NCBI RefSeq assembly: GCF_024323335.1
Contig: NC_066582.1
Span: forward strand, 184,482,973 to 184,546,972
Source: Lathyrus oleraceus
Taxonomy: Eukaryota > Streptophyta > Magnoliopsida > Fabales > Fabaceae
Reading direction: 5' to 3'
DNA: 64,000 nucleotides
The notes beneath the pieces were generated by a model. The model made no database searches. It was not told the DNA's origin and saw only the letters and a program-made list of their open reading frames with translations. How positions within the stretch are numbered: position 1 is the first letter of the stretch; each line of letters starts with the position of its first letter. Positions 10,705-23,280 of this stretch are shown here, in pieces. Both the position numbers and the translations under genes were made by a program.

Positions 10705-13700
10705 TGTAAGACCCCAATTTTGACCCTAAGATCCCTCATACAATTTCATCATATGCATGAGCATTGGGATCATACCTTGGCATCCTCCTCACCCCTCTTT
10801 CATTGGGTTTGTTTTGGGAGAGATCACCAAGCACCATGTGATTGTATCATACTTGTATATTATCATTTCACTAGCCAAAATACCAAAAATATGTCTTTGT
10901 ATTTGCCTAAGTCTTTTGTAGGAAGGGCATGATCACCATTGGTCTATCAAGTACATATCTAGGGTTTGAGACCCTCATAGCTAAGAGCACAACCAAGGAA
11001 TGATCCACAATGTCACTAAGCATCATATATGAGTCCCAATGATCTTTGCATGTTATTTTGATGAAGATTTCTTCAAGAGTTTGGAGTTGGTTTGCCTTGG
11101 AAACCCTAGTTTGTCTAGGTATCTTGAGTAACTTCTTCAACAAGCTTCCTCATCAATTGATCAAATTTCTCAAGGGGCACTTCAAAATTCATTGTATTAT
11201 GCATATATGATCTACCATGAGCCTAAAAAGTCAAGATAATTGCAAGTTAGCAAGTTTGTTGATGGTGGTTTGCCAAATGGATTCACATAATCAAAACTGG
11301 GTCTCCCTAGACCCTATCTCCTACAATTTTTATCATATGAAAATGATTCCAAGAGAAACGTTACTCTAAATTACATTACAAACAACTTTCATGTTTAGGT
11401 CTAGAGCTAATTTTTCTTGTAAAGTCATTTTCCATGTTGAAACATTATAGGTCATTTTGTCTAAACCCTAATTTAAAGTTCAACTTCCCAAGGCCATAAC
11501 ATGCGCAATTATTATGAGATGAAAGATTTCCAAGTTGCACAATCAAATTCAAGATGTCTAATTCAACGTTTATGTATGGAGTGATAGCTAAATCAACTTT
11601 TATGAGCATGTGATATGAGGATACATTATAGGTCATTTTGGACCAATACCATTGAACAAGTGATTTTCCTCAACTTTAAAAATGCATAACTCTATCATTC
11701 TAAATCAAAATGATCTCAAATTAGTGACAATTTTGAAGGTATTTGAAATAGCTACAACTTTTATGAAGGAACCTTTCTCATTTGGAGCTCACATAAAAGG
11801 TTTAGTAAGGTGGAACATTGAAGTATATGACTTGACACTTAGAAAATTTTCCAACATGTTGAAATTTCCAAACTTCCACCTCAAAATCCACCATGATACA
11901 AGTTCCAAATGGAAAAGTGTTCGACATAAGAGTTGTCCCTCTTGATCTAAGCTTTCCAAAGAGTCCTAATTCATTCATTTTGGATCAAGTTTGCTAGGGC
12001 TGCAGATGATGTTAACAGGCCTGCATCAATTGGCAAAATCAAAACTTCAAATGATCATTTCACATTGCCTTGCCAATCAAGCTTGATTCAGACCTCATTT
12101 CAGTTGGTTTTAGACCTTAGTGCATTGCTTTATGGGTCTGTACACGCCCATGCAAGCTTGAACATGACATTTCCAAATTTGGAAGAAATTGCAAGTGTGC
12201 AAATAACACTTGAATTTTCTATAAATAGACACCCTATGAGCTCATTTGAGGGGATCCTTGCGCGCCAGCTTTGCCTCCACTCTTCAAACCCTCACAATTC
12301 AAAGGAAAACCTGATAATTTTCACTAGAAAATTGAGTTTGAATCTCACTGTTTGTAGGTTCAAAAACTCCAGGATCCAAAGCTTCTTACCATTCCTAATC
12401 CACTTCTGCAAGCTATTGGAGCAAGATCAAACAAGAATTGAAGCAAGAGAGATCAAGTTCTGCACAACATTGAAGGTATTTTCCAGATTTTTTATTCTCT
12501 TCGATTCTCACTCAATTCTCATCTATTCTCTTGTATCTTTGGTTGTCTGAAGCCCTACCAACGTAGGCAAGAAGATTGAGTTGCTTTAAGGTCAAATCGA
12601 AGCAACTCAGTTGACACACCTCAAAATTCAACTCCTCATATCTTTCTATATATTTGGAGTTAGTTAAAATTGAGGTCAGATTCTTGCTCTACGCCATTTT
12701 TTCTTTCAGATTATGTCCTCCTTTTTCATTTATGTCATGGCAATGATTCGACCAGTCCGACCAAGGTCGCCTGAGAAGACGACAAGCGCTTTGCTCCAAC
12801 AATGATGTGGCGGGGTCCTGAACCATTGATCCAGTTTAAAATGTTTTAATCACAAGCATTGGTTTCGATGAATAGTTGTGTGGCGCGCTGACTAAGTTCC
12901 ATCACGGAACGCGCGTTTTTGTCCACTTGTTCCGCCACCTCAATTAATGAGGGAGATCAAGTGGTCCACGTTTTTTTGTATTTTCTTATTTTCATTTTAT
13001 TCCTTTGTTTTTCATTAATTCATATTAATTTTAATATTGATCCAAAAAATATGAGAGTTTCACCAATTTTTTTTAAATAAAATCCTCTTTCATATTTTGA
13101 ATTAAAATTATTTTTTGGATCATAATTAATATTTTTCATGATTTAATTGATTTTTTGTTTATTTTTAATTGTTTAAAAATACTTTCAAGTTTCCAAAATT
13201 TCTGAAACTTTTTCTCCAAGGTCCTTTGACCTTGTTTGACCTATGATAAATCTCATGGCCATTTCTTTGGTGTTTTGATGAGGTTTTAGGAAATTGACCA
13301 ACCATATTTAATTTATTGCATTATTTTTAGTATTTTAAAATTGAATAAATGTCAAATAATTGTGTTGAGCCATTTTGTTTGACTTTGTAAGTTTGACTTG
13401 TGTTGTTGGGCCTTGGTCAAGGTTGGTTTGACTTTGATAGGTTAAGATCATTGGATTTAGGGGATTGATGGAATGTACATTCCATCTTCCAAAATGAATG
13501 AATGATCTTAATTTGGTAAAAGTCCTCCTTTGTCCAATTTGAGTTTGATCTATCTTCCCTCCCTCTTCATCTAATTCTCCTTCTTTATGCATCCATTTCA
13601 TTTGACCTATGATATCTCAACATCCTAAGGCTAGTTGATTGCAAAATCAACATAAGTATGGATGAGATTAGGCCACCTCTTTTGCATATTCTTTTTGTGT

Positions 13701-15409
13701 GCGGTATGTTTCATGAGCATAGTCCATTATACTATGTCTCTAACATGCATTAACACCAAAATTCTATTGCTCGGCCTCAAATAGTTGTGACTTCTACATA
13801 AGTCCAATTACGATTGCTTAATATAGCGCTAAATTTGGGATGTAAAAGGCATAGCATTCTAGTTAGTGAGATTGTAAGTCTCTCCTCTTTCATGGTATTG
13901 TGTGAAAACTTGGCCATTTTTCCTTCCTTTGGAAGATGTCTTGGTTAAAGGATCCATGCTTGTGATAAGTGGGTTGAGTGTTCTCCAAAGAATGACTTAA
14001 AAATAAAAAAAGCAAAAGCAATACTAACTTCTAACTCATTAACAACTAACATTTAATTTCAAATCATTTACTTTAATGCACTTTATTTTTTAAGCCTTAT
14101 TCATTTTCCATTATTCATACCATTCTAATTGTTTATGTTAATGTTATTTTTACTTTGTCCACTTGGACCATATTTGTGTGATATATCTTTTTTGTGTATA
14201 TTGTGTTTGGTTGTTTGGTCTTTGACCATTAATGTACATAATAAGAACAAAAACCCTAAAAAACATCTTGTGTGGACTGTTGGTTTGATCTGAGACAATT
14301 GGACTTAGAATTTAGGCAACACTCCCTATGCAAAAGACTTGGCCAATGCCAACTTTCATGTAAATAAGTGCTTGTAATTTGAAACTTCATCTAATACATC
14401 ATTGAAGATCCATTTGAGTTCATTTGCAACATGATCATTGCGAAGCTGTTATTTTGAACCTGTGACTTGTGGCATTGTGGAATTCATCTGCTACATGGGA
14501 ACATTTGAAGAAGATCATGGAGTTGCTAAGCTTGGATGTGGCTATCTTTACTTGATGTCTTTCTCTTCAAGTTGATATATTGTGAATTATTTGTTGCTTG
14601 ATTCTAATGTCCAAGGGAGTTTGGGTTTCTATATGACCGTCTTGTCTATTGGATTGCAGCCCATTGGTCAGATCTTTTCAACTCTCAACTTTTAAATTTG
14701 TGCTTAGGATTAGTCCCTCATCTCCTCCCCATTTCTTTAATTTAAAAATCTCTCCCTCTTGTTTTTAAAATCTTCTTTGCTTGTGCTTGTTTTCTAAACT
14801 TAGACCATATTGCAAACTAGAAACTTTGGCCTTATGCCATTGCATTTTCCAACTTCTTTTCTCAATCAAATTTGTAAATATACTTAACTATACTTGACTT
14901 AAAATTTTCAGAAAGCCAAAAAGAATTAACCCATTCAAGCCATTTTTAGGCCTTTGTGCCTTTCAAACTTAAATTTTTGTTAAAAAGCAATACATCCATT
15001 TTGAAGTTTATATCACGAACTACGAGGTTTTGATCCCTCATTTTTATGTTGGTATGTAGGCACAAGTCCGAAGGTCTTGTCAAACACAAAAATATAATTA
15101 ATAAATTATTTTCTCATCCCCCCATTCTATTTGCTTGCAAACATCATTTGTACAAAATACATATGCACACAAAAAGGGCTCCCTAGGAGTACCTAGGACA
15201 CTTTGGGTGCTAACACATCCCCTATGTGTAACCAACCCCCTTACCTATAATCTCTAGCATTTTATTAGTTTTGATTCGAAAACTTCTTATTTTTGAGTTT
15301 TGTTCGTACTTTTCCCTTTTCCCTTGGAAACAATAAAAGCGCGATGGCGACTCTTGTTATTCGATGTCTAGATTATCCATAGCTTGATGATCATGAATTT
15401 ACCTCTACA
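10705..15409 (+). repeat. Arm R: Ogre-like 3' LTR, about 4.7 kb
   Basis: Starts TGTAAGACCCC immediately after a polypurine tract and ends about 15409 in CTCTACA, abutting integrase relic M. Contains a TATA box at 12220-12227, an AATAAA at 15331-15336 and, in the U5-like end, a TGGCGACTCT decoy of the primer site (15345-15354). No gene inside: open frames such as 12065-12550 have no recognisable domain and cross the promoter. Only the 3' UTR and this LTR of the element remain. Confidence 0.8.
12220..12227 (+). promoter_or_regulatory. TATA box of arm R LTR
   Basis: TATAAATA about 1.5 kb into the LTR, in the same relative position as the TATAAATA boxes of the E2 LTRs, followed about 30 bp downstream by a C/T/A-rich presumed start region. 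Marks the U3/R transition by inference. Confidence 0.6.
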
Positions 15410-16804
15410 AAGTGAAATCTTGAAGTCTTTGCAAAGAGCTTCCACCATATTGTTGTTCAAGTTTGATCCATTGTCAGTAATGATCTTACTTGGCACACCA
15501 TAACGACACATAATCTGATTCTTGATAAATGTTACAACAAATCTCTTGGTGACATTTGCATACGATGCCGCTTCAACCCACTTTGTGAAGTAGTCAATAG
15601 CCACCAGAATGAAACGATGTACGTTTGAAGCTTTGTGCTCAATCATGCCAATCATATCAATTCCCCACATGGAGAAGGGCCATGGAGAGAAAATGACATT
15701 CAATAGTGTTGGAGGAACATGAATCTTATCTGTATAAATTTGACACCTTTGGCATTTCTACATAAACTTTCAATAATCAGATTCCATTGGAATGAGTACC
15801 AAAGGAACCTTCTGCTCTCAACATCTTCTTCGGCATAGTATGTCCATTAGAATGAGTACCAAAGGAACCTTCATGGATTTCAGTCATCAATAAGTCGGCT
15901 TCGTGTCTATCCACGCATCTGAGAAAAACCATATCGAAGTTTCTCTTGTAAAGCACGTCACCATTCGAGTAGAAGTTGCCAGCTAATCTTCTCAAAGTCT
16001 TCTTAGCTTTCAAAGATGCCCCACGCGGGTAAACCCGACTTTGGAGGAAACACCTGATATCAAAATACCACGACTCTTCATCTTTGACCTCTTCAATAAC
16101 AAACACATGAGCTGCTCTATCAAGACGCATCACAGTTAAATTAGGAACTTCATTCCAAAATTTTACCACAATCTTTGAAGCCAACGTTGCAAGAGCATCT
16201 GCCATCCGATTTTCATCTCAAGGGATACGATGAAACTCAACCTTTGTAAAGAAAGTTGAAATCCTCCTTGCATAATCTCTATATGGTATTAAACCGGGTT
16301 GATTCGTCTCACATTCACCTTTGATCTGATTCACAACCAAAGCTGAATCTCCATTGACATCGAGATACTTGATTCTGAGATCAATGGCTTCTTCGAGCCC
16401 CATAATGCAAGCTTTATACTCAGCCATATTATTAGTACACTTGAAAGTTAATCTAGTTGTAAACAGAAAATGTGTTCCTTAAGGAGTAATAATCACTACC
16501 CAATGCCATTACCATACTGATTAACAGCTCCATCAAATACCATGCCCCAACCCGAAATAGATTTTGGCCCTACTTCAAGCAATGGTTCATCATAATATTT
16601 AATTTTCAAGTACAAAATCTCTTCGTCAGGAAAATCATACTGCACTGACTGATAATCTTCAATCGATTGGTGAGCCAAATGGTAAACCAAGACACTGCCT
16701 TTAATCGCTTTTTGAGATTAGTATTCAATATCATACTCGGATAACAACATTTGCCAACAAGCAATCCTCCCAGTTAAAGTAGGTTTCTCAAAAATGTACT
16801 TGAT
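15410..16804 (-). pseudogene. pol: Element M: RNase H-integrase relic of an Ogre-like pol
   Basis: Minus-strand coding relic running from the end of the first RNase H (KYIFEKP at 16804) through the archaeal-type RNase H (FDGAVNQYGNG, NMAEYKACIMGLEE, GDSALVVNQIKG, MADALATLAS) to integrase (zinc-binding HHCC region, then WGIDMIG and ITDNGSNLNNNMVE core). It stops at CKDFKI where the arm R LTR begins. Damage: ochre near 16715, a 1-bp loss near 16490, CAA to TAA at about 16479-16481, CGA to TGA at 16215-16217, and a local duplication at 15784-15870 that replaces the end of the zinc-binding domain. Both integrase Asp residues present in this piece are retained. The rest of integrase would lie left of arm L, outside the window. 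Confidence 0.8.
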
Positions 16805-17804
16805 GAAGGTTGAGAAATCAAGAAAGGGGGTTTGAATTGTTTTGGAAATAAAAACTTTTTCAGAAATCAAAACACACACAGAATTTTATACTAGTTCGCT
16901 TGAAATTCAAAGCTACTCCAGTCCACCCGGCCAAGGTGATTTCGCCTTCTAAAAGGACTTAATCCACTAATCTTGAAAGATTACACAACAAAACGTCTAA
17001 GAGAATAATCTCTTAGCCCTCTCAAGTATTCAGACTGTGCAGAGTCACTTTAGGAAATAGTTTAAGCAAGAGTAAATTGTAATGTAAGGTGCTTCTAACA
17101 ACAAGCAAATATTACAGAAGAAATAAGAACAAGAGCTTTTTCATGCAAGAGCAGCAACTCGTGAAAGAGAGAGAGAGGATGAATGAGATTTCTGTGTGTC
17201 TCAGGTGTATTGTCTTGTGAGGTATTCAGTCCCTTATATAGTCATTGAGAGGACCGTTGGAGTGATGACAAAATCTTGGTCATTGAAGAATAATTAATGT
17301 CATAACTCTCTTTGTTTCTTTCTAAAACCATTTTTGTCCGCCTCATTATTCCCTTCTTTAAATACTTTCTTTCCATAATGAGATTCTTTTTGGTTACGCG
17401 TTCTGGACTTATGAGTCTGCATCAGAGTCTTGACATATCAGAGTTTGACTTCAGAGGCTGATAATGTATGACTTCATCAGAGCTTCTTAGTGCTATAGAC
17501 TTCTTAAGTATCAGAGTCTGGTTCCAGTAGACTTTTGTCGGAGCTTCTGACTTCTTAACTGTTGCGCTGGAATCTGCGTTGGCCAGAATTAGAACCTTCT
17601 GGACGTATTCTTTCTGAGTGGCATCTGATCATCGAATACTTTTGTATCTGATGTAATTGTGTATCTGATGTATGGTCAGAATCCTGCATAAATGTTCAGA
17701 GTCCTGCACACTAAGAAAAACCTCGTTAGAGTACCATTTTTGTTTCATCCTTTGTTATCATCAAAATCTTAGAGATATATTGTAGAACCAACTTTGTTCT
17801 TACA
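16804..17804 (-). repeat. Solo copia-like LTR, about 1.0 kb
   Basis: On the minus strand it begins TGTAAGAACAAAG at 17804, carries the 'ttttgatgataacaaagg' segment typical near the start of legume copia (Maximus/SIRE-like) LTRs, has a TATATAA box at 17240-17234, and ends ...CTTCA at 16804: a TG...CA unit of 1,001 bp. No primer site or coding region adjoins either end. Flanks differ (cttga / catca), so no target duplication is visible. Lineage is from recall of similar legume LTRs and is uncertain; the LTR-like structure is seen directly. Confidence 0.55.
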
Positions 17805-17886
17805 CATCATAACATTCATCACACGAAAATAACTTCAAGGAACTGAGGTTTTATTTGCAAATATTTTTAGACCATGGATTAGCAAT
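17805..17886 (+). pseudogene. ORF1-start scrap of host element H
   Basis: The stretch 'cttcaaggaactgaggtttt' through 'tttgcaaatatttttagacc' and 'atggattagcaa' matches the sequence leading into the ORF1 start of E2 (39061-39135). It breaks off at the GGATTAGCAA shared with the E1 LTR. Most simply it is what is left of ORF1 of the host Ogre H whose gag reappears at 32747. Confidence 0.6.
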
Positions 17887-18906
17887 CAATCCCCTGTTAT
17901 TCAGTGAGTCTTTCATTATGCTCGCACTACGTGCTGATGCTTTTGAATAAACACCCCAAGATCTTGTATAGAGTCATTCAAGTGGAATAGGGTCCCTCTT
18001 TCTGGATCCCCACGCTTTCTTTGATTTGAGCTCACCCAGGCCAGGGTTAAGAGCATGAGGTCTTATCCTCATTCATCATCTTTCATCAGCTTCACCCTAA
18101 CTCTCAATGTTAGTGGTTAAGAGCTTCAGCATACCCCTACAGTTTTGGCTTGTTTGTCAAGGTTGATATGACCCCTCTTGACTAAAGCCTTACCCTCAGA
18201 TGTTTGAGCCCCCTTGTCGGTGTGTTTACTTCATGTTATATGTTTTATGTGGTGTGACTGTATCCCCATAGGATTGCTAGACTTCGTATAGTCTCTCGTT
18301 TGCATGTCAATTAAGGTAGCACGATTCCTTCGTCTAGGACTTCCTTTCTTGCATGAGCATTCCTAAAACATAAACAAACTCTATCTTCTCTTAAGGACAC
18401 GTTAACTCCTTCTACTACAGGTGAGTAAGTCTCCAAAGGTCGAGCATCCGGTAGATTGTGTAGTAACGCCGTTCACCTAAAAAACACAAAACAAATAGAA
18501 ACAGGTTAGCCGAGCTACGGTGCTCTAATTCTCAATCCTTCTTGAGATATGTATGCAGCAGGGTAGGGCCTGTGCGAGCAATAACTCTTTATTTTCCCTA
18601 CTTTGATTTTCTCTCTTTCGCATTGCATGTAGGACTTTTACACACACTTTAGACATAAATAGCAAACGTGGATTCTGTGGAGTACCACAGACGTGAAGGG
18701 GTGCGATAACCTTCCCTTCACGTAACCGGCCCCCTTACTCAGTTTTCTTTAGTTCGAGACTTTGTTTTATCCATTCCCTCTAGGTTATGCAATAGTACCT
18801 TTCCCTCCTCTTGGGATAAAAGTACATAGCTGGCGACTCTATTCTTTTCTCCTGGCCAATCTTTTTCGCGTTTGTACCTGGATTCGGGAAATCCTGGGGA
18901 GCGACA
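17877..18906 (+). repeat. E1 5' LTR, truncated at its 5' side
   Basis: Corresponds to the last 1.03 kb of the 3' LTR, ending GCGACA at 18906. The first about 1.78 kb, with the promoter, is missing, so this copy cannot start transcription as a normal element would. The decoy primer motif TGGCGACTCT is at 18831-18840. Confidence 0.9.
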
Positions 18907-18908
18907 AC

Positions 18909-18926
18909 TGGCGACTCTGCTGTGGA
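18909..18926 (+). other. E1 primer-binding site
   Basis: TGGCGACTCTGCTGTGGA lies 2 bp after the LTR. Its complement ends in CCA and has the form of a tRNA-Arg 3' end, the primer known for Ogre elements. It differs from the E2 site at two positions. Confidence 0.8.
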
Positions 18927-19912
18927 TTATTCTTCCCTAGTGGGCCTTTCCTAGCGTTTGTTTGTTTACTGTCTATTGTGTGTTATTTATTTATTGCTTT
19001 GCATACTTATCATTCTTGCATTGCATCCTATGTGCACTTTACTGTTTCATGCATACTGTGTTGGATTATGTACAGGTTGGTTCCTTTGATTTGGGGTGGG
19101 TGTTCTGAGTGGGGCTAAAACCCAGGCCCGAGTATACACCTAGGATTAGCGTGGTCTCATGTTTCCTCACATGTTGTATGACATGATGTTGCGACATGAC
19201 ATACCACAGCCGGACGAGGTTCTTTTGAGAGAGTCCTTCCGTTTGGAGTATTCCACTCTGGTTGGATTACCTCTTTTGAGCTGTTGACTTCGGTGACCGT
19301 TCTTTCCCGGATCTTTGGTTTAGATGATCTTATGAGAGCTGCAATGGCACACCCGAGAGGGCAAACCCGTTGAGTATCTTGCCCGATTGTCCTTACTAGA
19401 ATTCACCTGTGAGGGGAGGGTTTGATTCTTACAAGCACAGGTTCTGTCAGTGATTCTGTGATGGTAACCTTGGTTCAGTTGGATTTATGGATGTTTATTT
19501 TTGGGACGCCGGAGGTCTGTCCGTGGTATTTATCAGCGGGTTCCGTTTATTTCGGATCCCCGGGTTGAATTTGAGGGTACTTGTTCAGATGATGACTTGT
19601 TCTGTTGGTGACCGTGTCCTGTTGGTGACTTTTGTTGATGACCGTTGGTTCTGATGCTGAAGTTCTGATCCTATGCCTTGTGATACACAACCAACCAGCC
19701 ATGGTTTCATCATTTTGCATCATAGCATGTTTATTTTCAAAAAAATAATGCATAGAAAAGAAAAGTTAACCTGCATATGCATCATACACATATCATTCTT
19801 GCATCATTACAGGTATTCTTGAAGAGAATTTCTCATTCTGGTTCCCTTTCTAGGCAGGATTGCTGAGCATCGTCCGCACCGTTACGCGACAAGGCTGAAT
19901 CAACAGAAAATC
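18927..19912 (+). other. E1 untranslated leader (no gene)
   Basis: About 1 kb between primer site and gag with only short open frames. In E2 the corresponding interval is longer and continues into ORF1. Nothing else recognised. Confidence 0.7.
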
Positions 19913-22900
19913 ATGGATCAGGTTCAAGCAGAGCTAACAGAGATGAGGGCCAACATGGCCCAATTCATGAATATGATGGAAGGGGTCGTGCAATGGCAAG
20001 AGGAGCTTCGAGCCTTGGCCCAGAGACAAGAAGCCGTGATTCCCCCTGTCAGTCGGAATTCGCCAGAAGGAGCCCCTATCAATGACACCGCTGTTGCTAC
20101 CATCCCTGTCAACAACTATGCTGCTGGTGACGAATTGAGGGGTATCAGAATCAACGGACAACCAATCACTGCAGAGACTGCTAATGCTCGAGTGGCATGT
20201 GCTCCAGCTCGCCATCCTTCTCAGTTGGTCGACAGACAAGAAGATATGTTCACTATCCTCAGTGATGATGATGAATTGGGAAAGGCAGAAGAGAGAGATA
20301 GAAAGGTTGATGCCCTTGCTGAAAAGATTCGCGCCATGGAGTGCCAGAATTCTTTGGGCTTTGATGTTACCAACATGGGTTTAGTCGATGGATTGAGGAT
20401 CCCGTACAAATTCAAAGCGCCATCTTTTGACAAATACAATGGCACTTCTTGTCCCCGAACTCATGTGCAAGCTTACTACCGGAAGATATCCGCATATACT
20501 GATGATGAAAAAATGTGGATGTACTTTTTCCAAGACAACTCTTCTGGAGCGTCCTTGGATTGGTACATGGACTTGAGGAAAGAATCCGTCAGAAGCTGGA
20601 GAGAGTTGGGTGAAGCTTTTCTGAGGCAGTACAAGCATAATATAGACATGGCTCCGAGCAGAACCCAGTTGCAGAGTTTGTTTCAGAAGACTGGTTAGAG
20701 CTTCAAGGAATATGCCCAGAGGTGGCGTGAACTAGCTGCAAGAGTGCAACCTCCGATGTTGGAGAGAGAACTGACTGACATGTTCATTGGAACCCTGCAA
20801 GGTGTGTTCATGGATCGTATGGGAAGTTGCCCGTGTGGTAGCTTTTCGGATGTTGTGATCTGCGGAGAAAGAACTGAAAGTCTTATCAAAGCAGGAAAAA
20901 TCCAAGACCCTGGTTCTTCAAGTACTAAGAAACCATTTTCGGGGACACTTAGAAGGAGAGAGGGTGAGACAGATGCTGTCCATAATCGGAGAATTGGAAA
21001 CAGAGGACCACAGTACCGTCAAGTTGCTGCCGTGACTATTCCAGCAACCCAACCTCAACAACAACAAAGAGGACAACCACAACAACAACAACAACGCCAA
21101 TTTCAACCTAGGCAAAGAATGCCAGATCGTCGTTTTGACCCGTTGCCAATGACTTATGCTGAATTACTCCCTGAACTGCTCAGGTTAAAGTTTGTTGAAC
21201 TTCGTACTATGGCTCCGTTAACGAGGATTCCCGCTGGGTATGATGCTAATGTCCGTTGTGATTTTCATTCTAGTGCACCAGGGCATCACATTGAAAATTG
21301 TCGGGCTTTTCACCATTAGGTTCAGGATTTGATTGATGCCAAGGCGATTAACTTTGCTCCTGTTCCGAATGTGGTGAATAATCCTATGCCTCAGCATGGT
21401 GGGCCCAGAGTAAATAGTGTGGAAGATGAGGAAGCTTTGGACTTGGTAGTCGATGTCAATGATGTTCATACTTCGTTGTTTATGGTGAAGGAACGTCTGC
21501 TTAAAGGAGGAGTATTCCCGGGATGTGACAATAATTGTTCAGATTGTAATAATCATGAAAACGGTTGTGTGAAGTTGAAAAGAGGTATCCAGGAATTGAT
21601 GGATGAAGGTTGTTTGCAGTTTAGTCGAGTAGTGAAAGACCATGGAGAGGTGTCAACTGTCACCATTTACTTCACACCGTCAGAAGGTCCTGCACGTGCT
21701 CCGAGAACTACTAATGCGCCTGTGACTATTGGTACTCCTGTGACCGTAGCTGCGCCCGTGACCATATCTGCTCCGGTGACTGTTGGTGTTCCCGTGATTA
21801 CCAATGCTCCAGTAACTATCAGTGCTCCTACCACCATTGCTGCTTCTAGTGGAAGACTTTTTGAGAATAGTAGGGCAATTACGTGGCAATATGACAATGC
21901 TTTCCGCAGTAATAGAAGGTCAGAGAATCAGACCAGACCGGTAAATCAGGCTCCATTGACGATTGATTTTTCAAATAAGACTCCCGTAACAGTTGGTTCG
22001 GCTGTGGGTAATGTGGGGGGACCCGGAGGATTTACGAGAAGTGGTCGTTTGTTTGCACCACAGGTTCCGAAAGATGATAATGCTGAGACTCTTGCTAAAA
22101 CAAAAGGAAAGAAAGTTGTGGTTGAAGAAGGATCAGTGCGAGAAGAAGTGCCCGAGGGTTCTTTTGAGAAGGACGTGGAGGAATTCATGAGAATTATCAA
22201 GAAAAGCGATTACAAGATCGTGGATCAGTTGAACCAGACACCGCCAAAAATCTCTATTCTGTCCCTGTTAATGTGTTCCGAGGCACATCGTAACGCCCTG
22301 TTGAAGATGTTGAATATGGCTTATGTGCCTCAAGAGATTTCTGTTAACCAGCTCGAGGGTGTTATTGCAAATGTTAGCACGAGACATGGTTTGGGATTCA
22401 CAGATTTAGACTTGACACCCGAGGGTCGCAATCACAATAGAGCTCTGCATATCACGATGGAATGCAAAGGCGCGGTGTTGTCGCATGTGTTGGTTGATAC
22501 TGGTTCTTCTTTGAATGTGTTGCCCAAGAAGGTTCTGAGTAAGCTTGATGTCGAAGGGGTTGTTCTCACACCAAGTGATCTCATTGTCCGTGCTTTTGAT
22601 GGATCCAAGCGGTCAGTTTTTGGTGAAGTCACGTTGCCTGTAAAGATCGGCCCGGAAGTGTTTAATATTGTATTCTATGTGATGGATATTCAACCAGCAT
22701 ATAGTTGTCTGTTGGGGCGTCCCTGGATACATGGGGCCGGAGCAGTGTCTTCAACTCTCCACCAAAAGTTGAAGTATGTGTGGAATGGTCAGGTTGTGAC
22801 CGTGTGTGGCGAAGAGGACATCCTTGTGAGCCATTTATCCTCCTTCAAATATGTGGAGATGGATGGAGAAATTCATGAAACTCTATGCCAAGCTTTTGAG

Positions 22901-23280
22901 ATTGTCGATATTGAGAAGGTGGCTTTTGTTGAACAGAAGAAGGAAGGTACCTCGATTGCGTCCTATAAGCAAGCTCTAGAGGTCATTCATTTAGGTAACG
23001 CGGAAGGCTGGGGCAAGATGATTGATATGCCCGTAAAGGAAGACAAATTTGGCATCGGTTATCAGCCTTTTCAATCATCAGAGCAGGGTGTTCAGAATCA
23101 GAAAGGGCCGTGTACCTTCACCAGTGCTGGATTGATGAATCACGGTGATGTCTTTGCAACAGGCAGTGAAGACGGCGACAGTGATTGTGATATGGACAAT
23201 TGGGTGCGCCCGTGTGCTCCAGGGGAGAAGATCAGCAACTGGACTGCCGAAGAAATAGTCCAAGTTACTCTTCAGACAGA
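19913..23280 (+). pseudogene. gag-pro: E1 gag-pro, one frame with two nonsense codons
   Basis: Start chosen at ATG 19913 (MDQVQAELTEMRANMAQF), which opens a coiled-coil-like N-terminus. Capsid-like block (YKFKAPSFDKYNG, FFQDNSSGASLDWYMDL) lies at about residues 160-225. An amber codon sits at 20696-20698 where relatives have Glu, then the same frame continues with SFKEYAQRW. A Gln-rich linker is at 21050-21105. The zinc-knuckle variant C-x2-H-x4-GH-x4-C is near 21259-21303, and a second amber codon at 21317-21319. The linker at 21710-21840 repeats Ala/Val-Pro-Val-Thr. The aspartic protease follows, with its DTGSS motif (Asp codon 22496-22498) and a downstream LGRPWIHGAGA block. The frame ends at the splice donor, which creates the TAA at 23282-23284. 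Confidence 0.9.

Noticed and set aside
5389..12160. Recent large palindrome from autointegration
   Set aside because: Arms differ heavily (about 12 of the first 65 LTR bases), so a single recent event is unlikely; kept only as a fusion junction.
12065..12550. 161-codon frame in the arm R LTR
   Set aside because: Runs through the TATA box and leader; no domain.
21050..21105. CAA microsatellite as an independent repeat
   Set aside because: It is the Gln-rich linker of gag, also in E2 and H.
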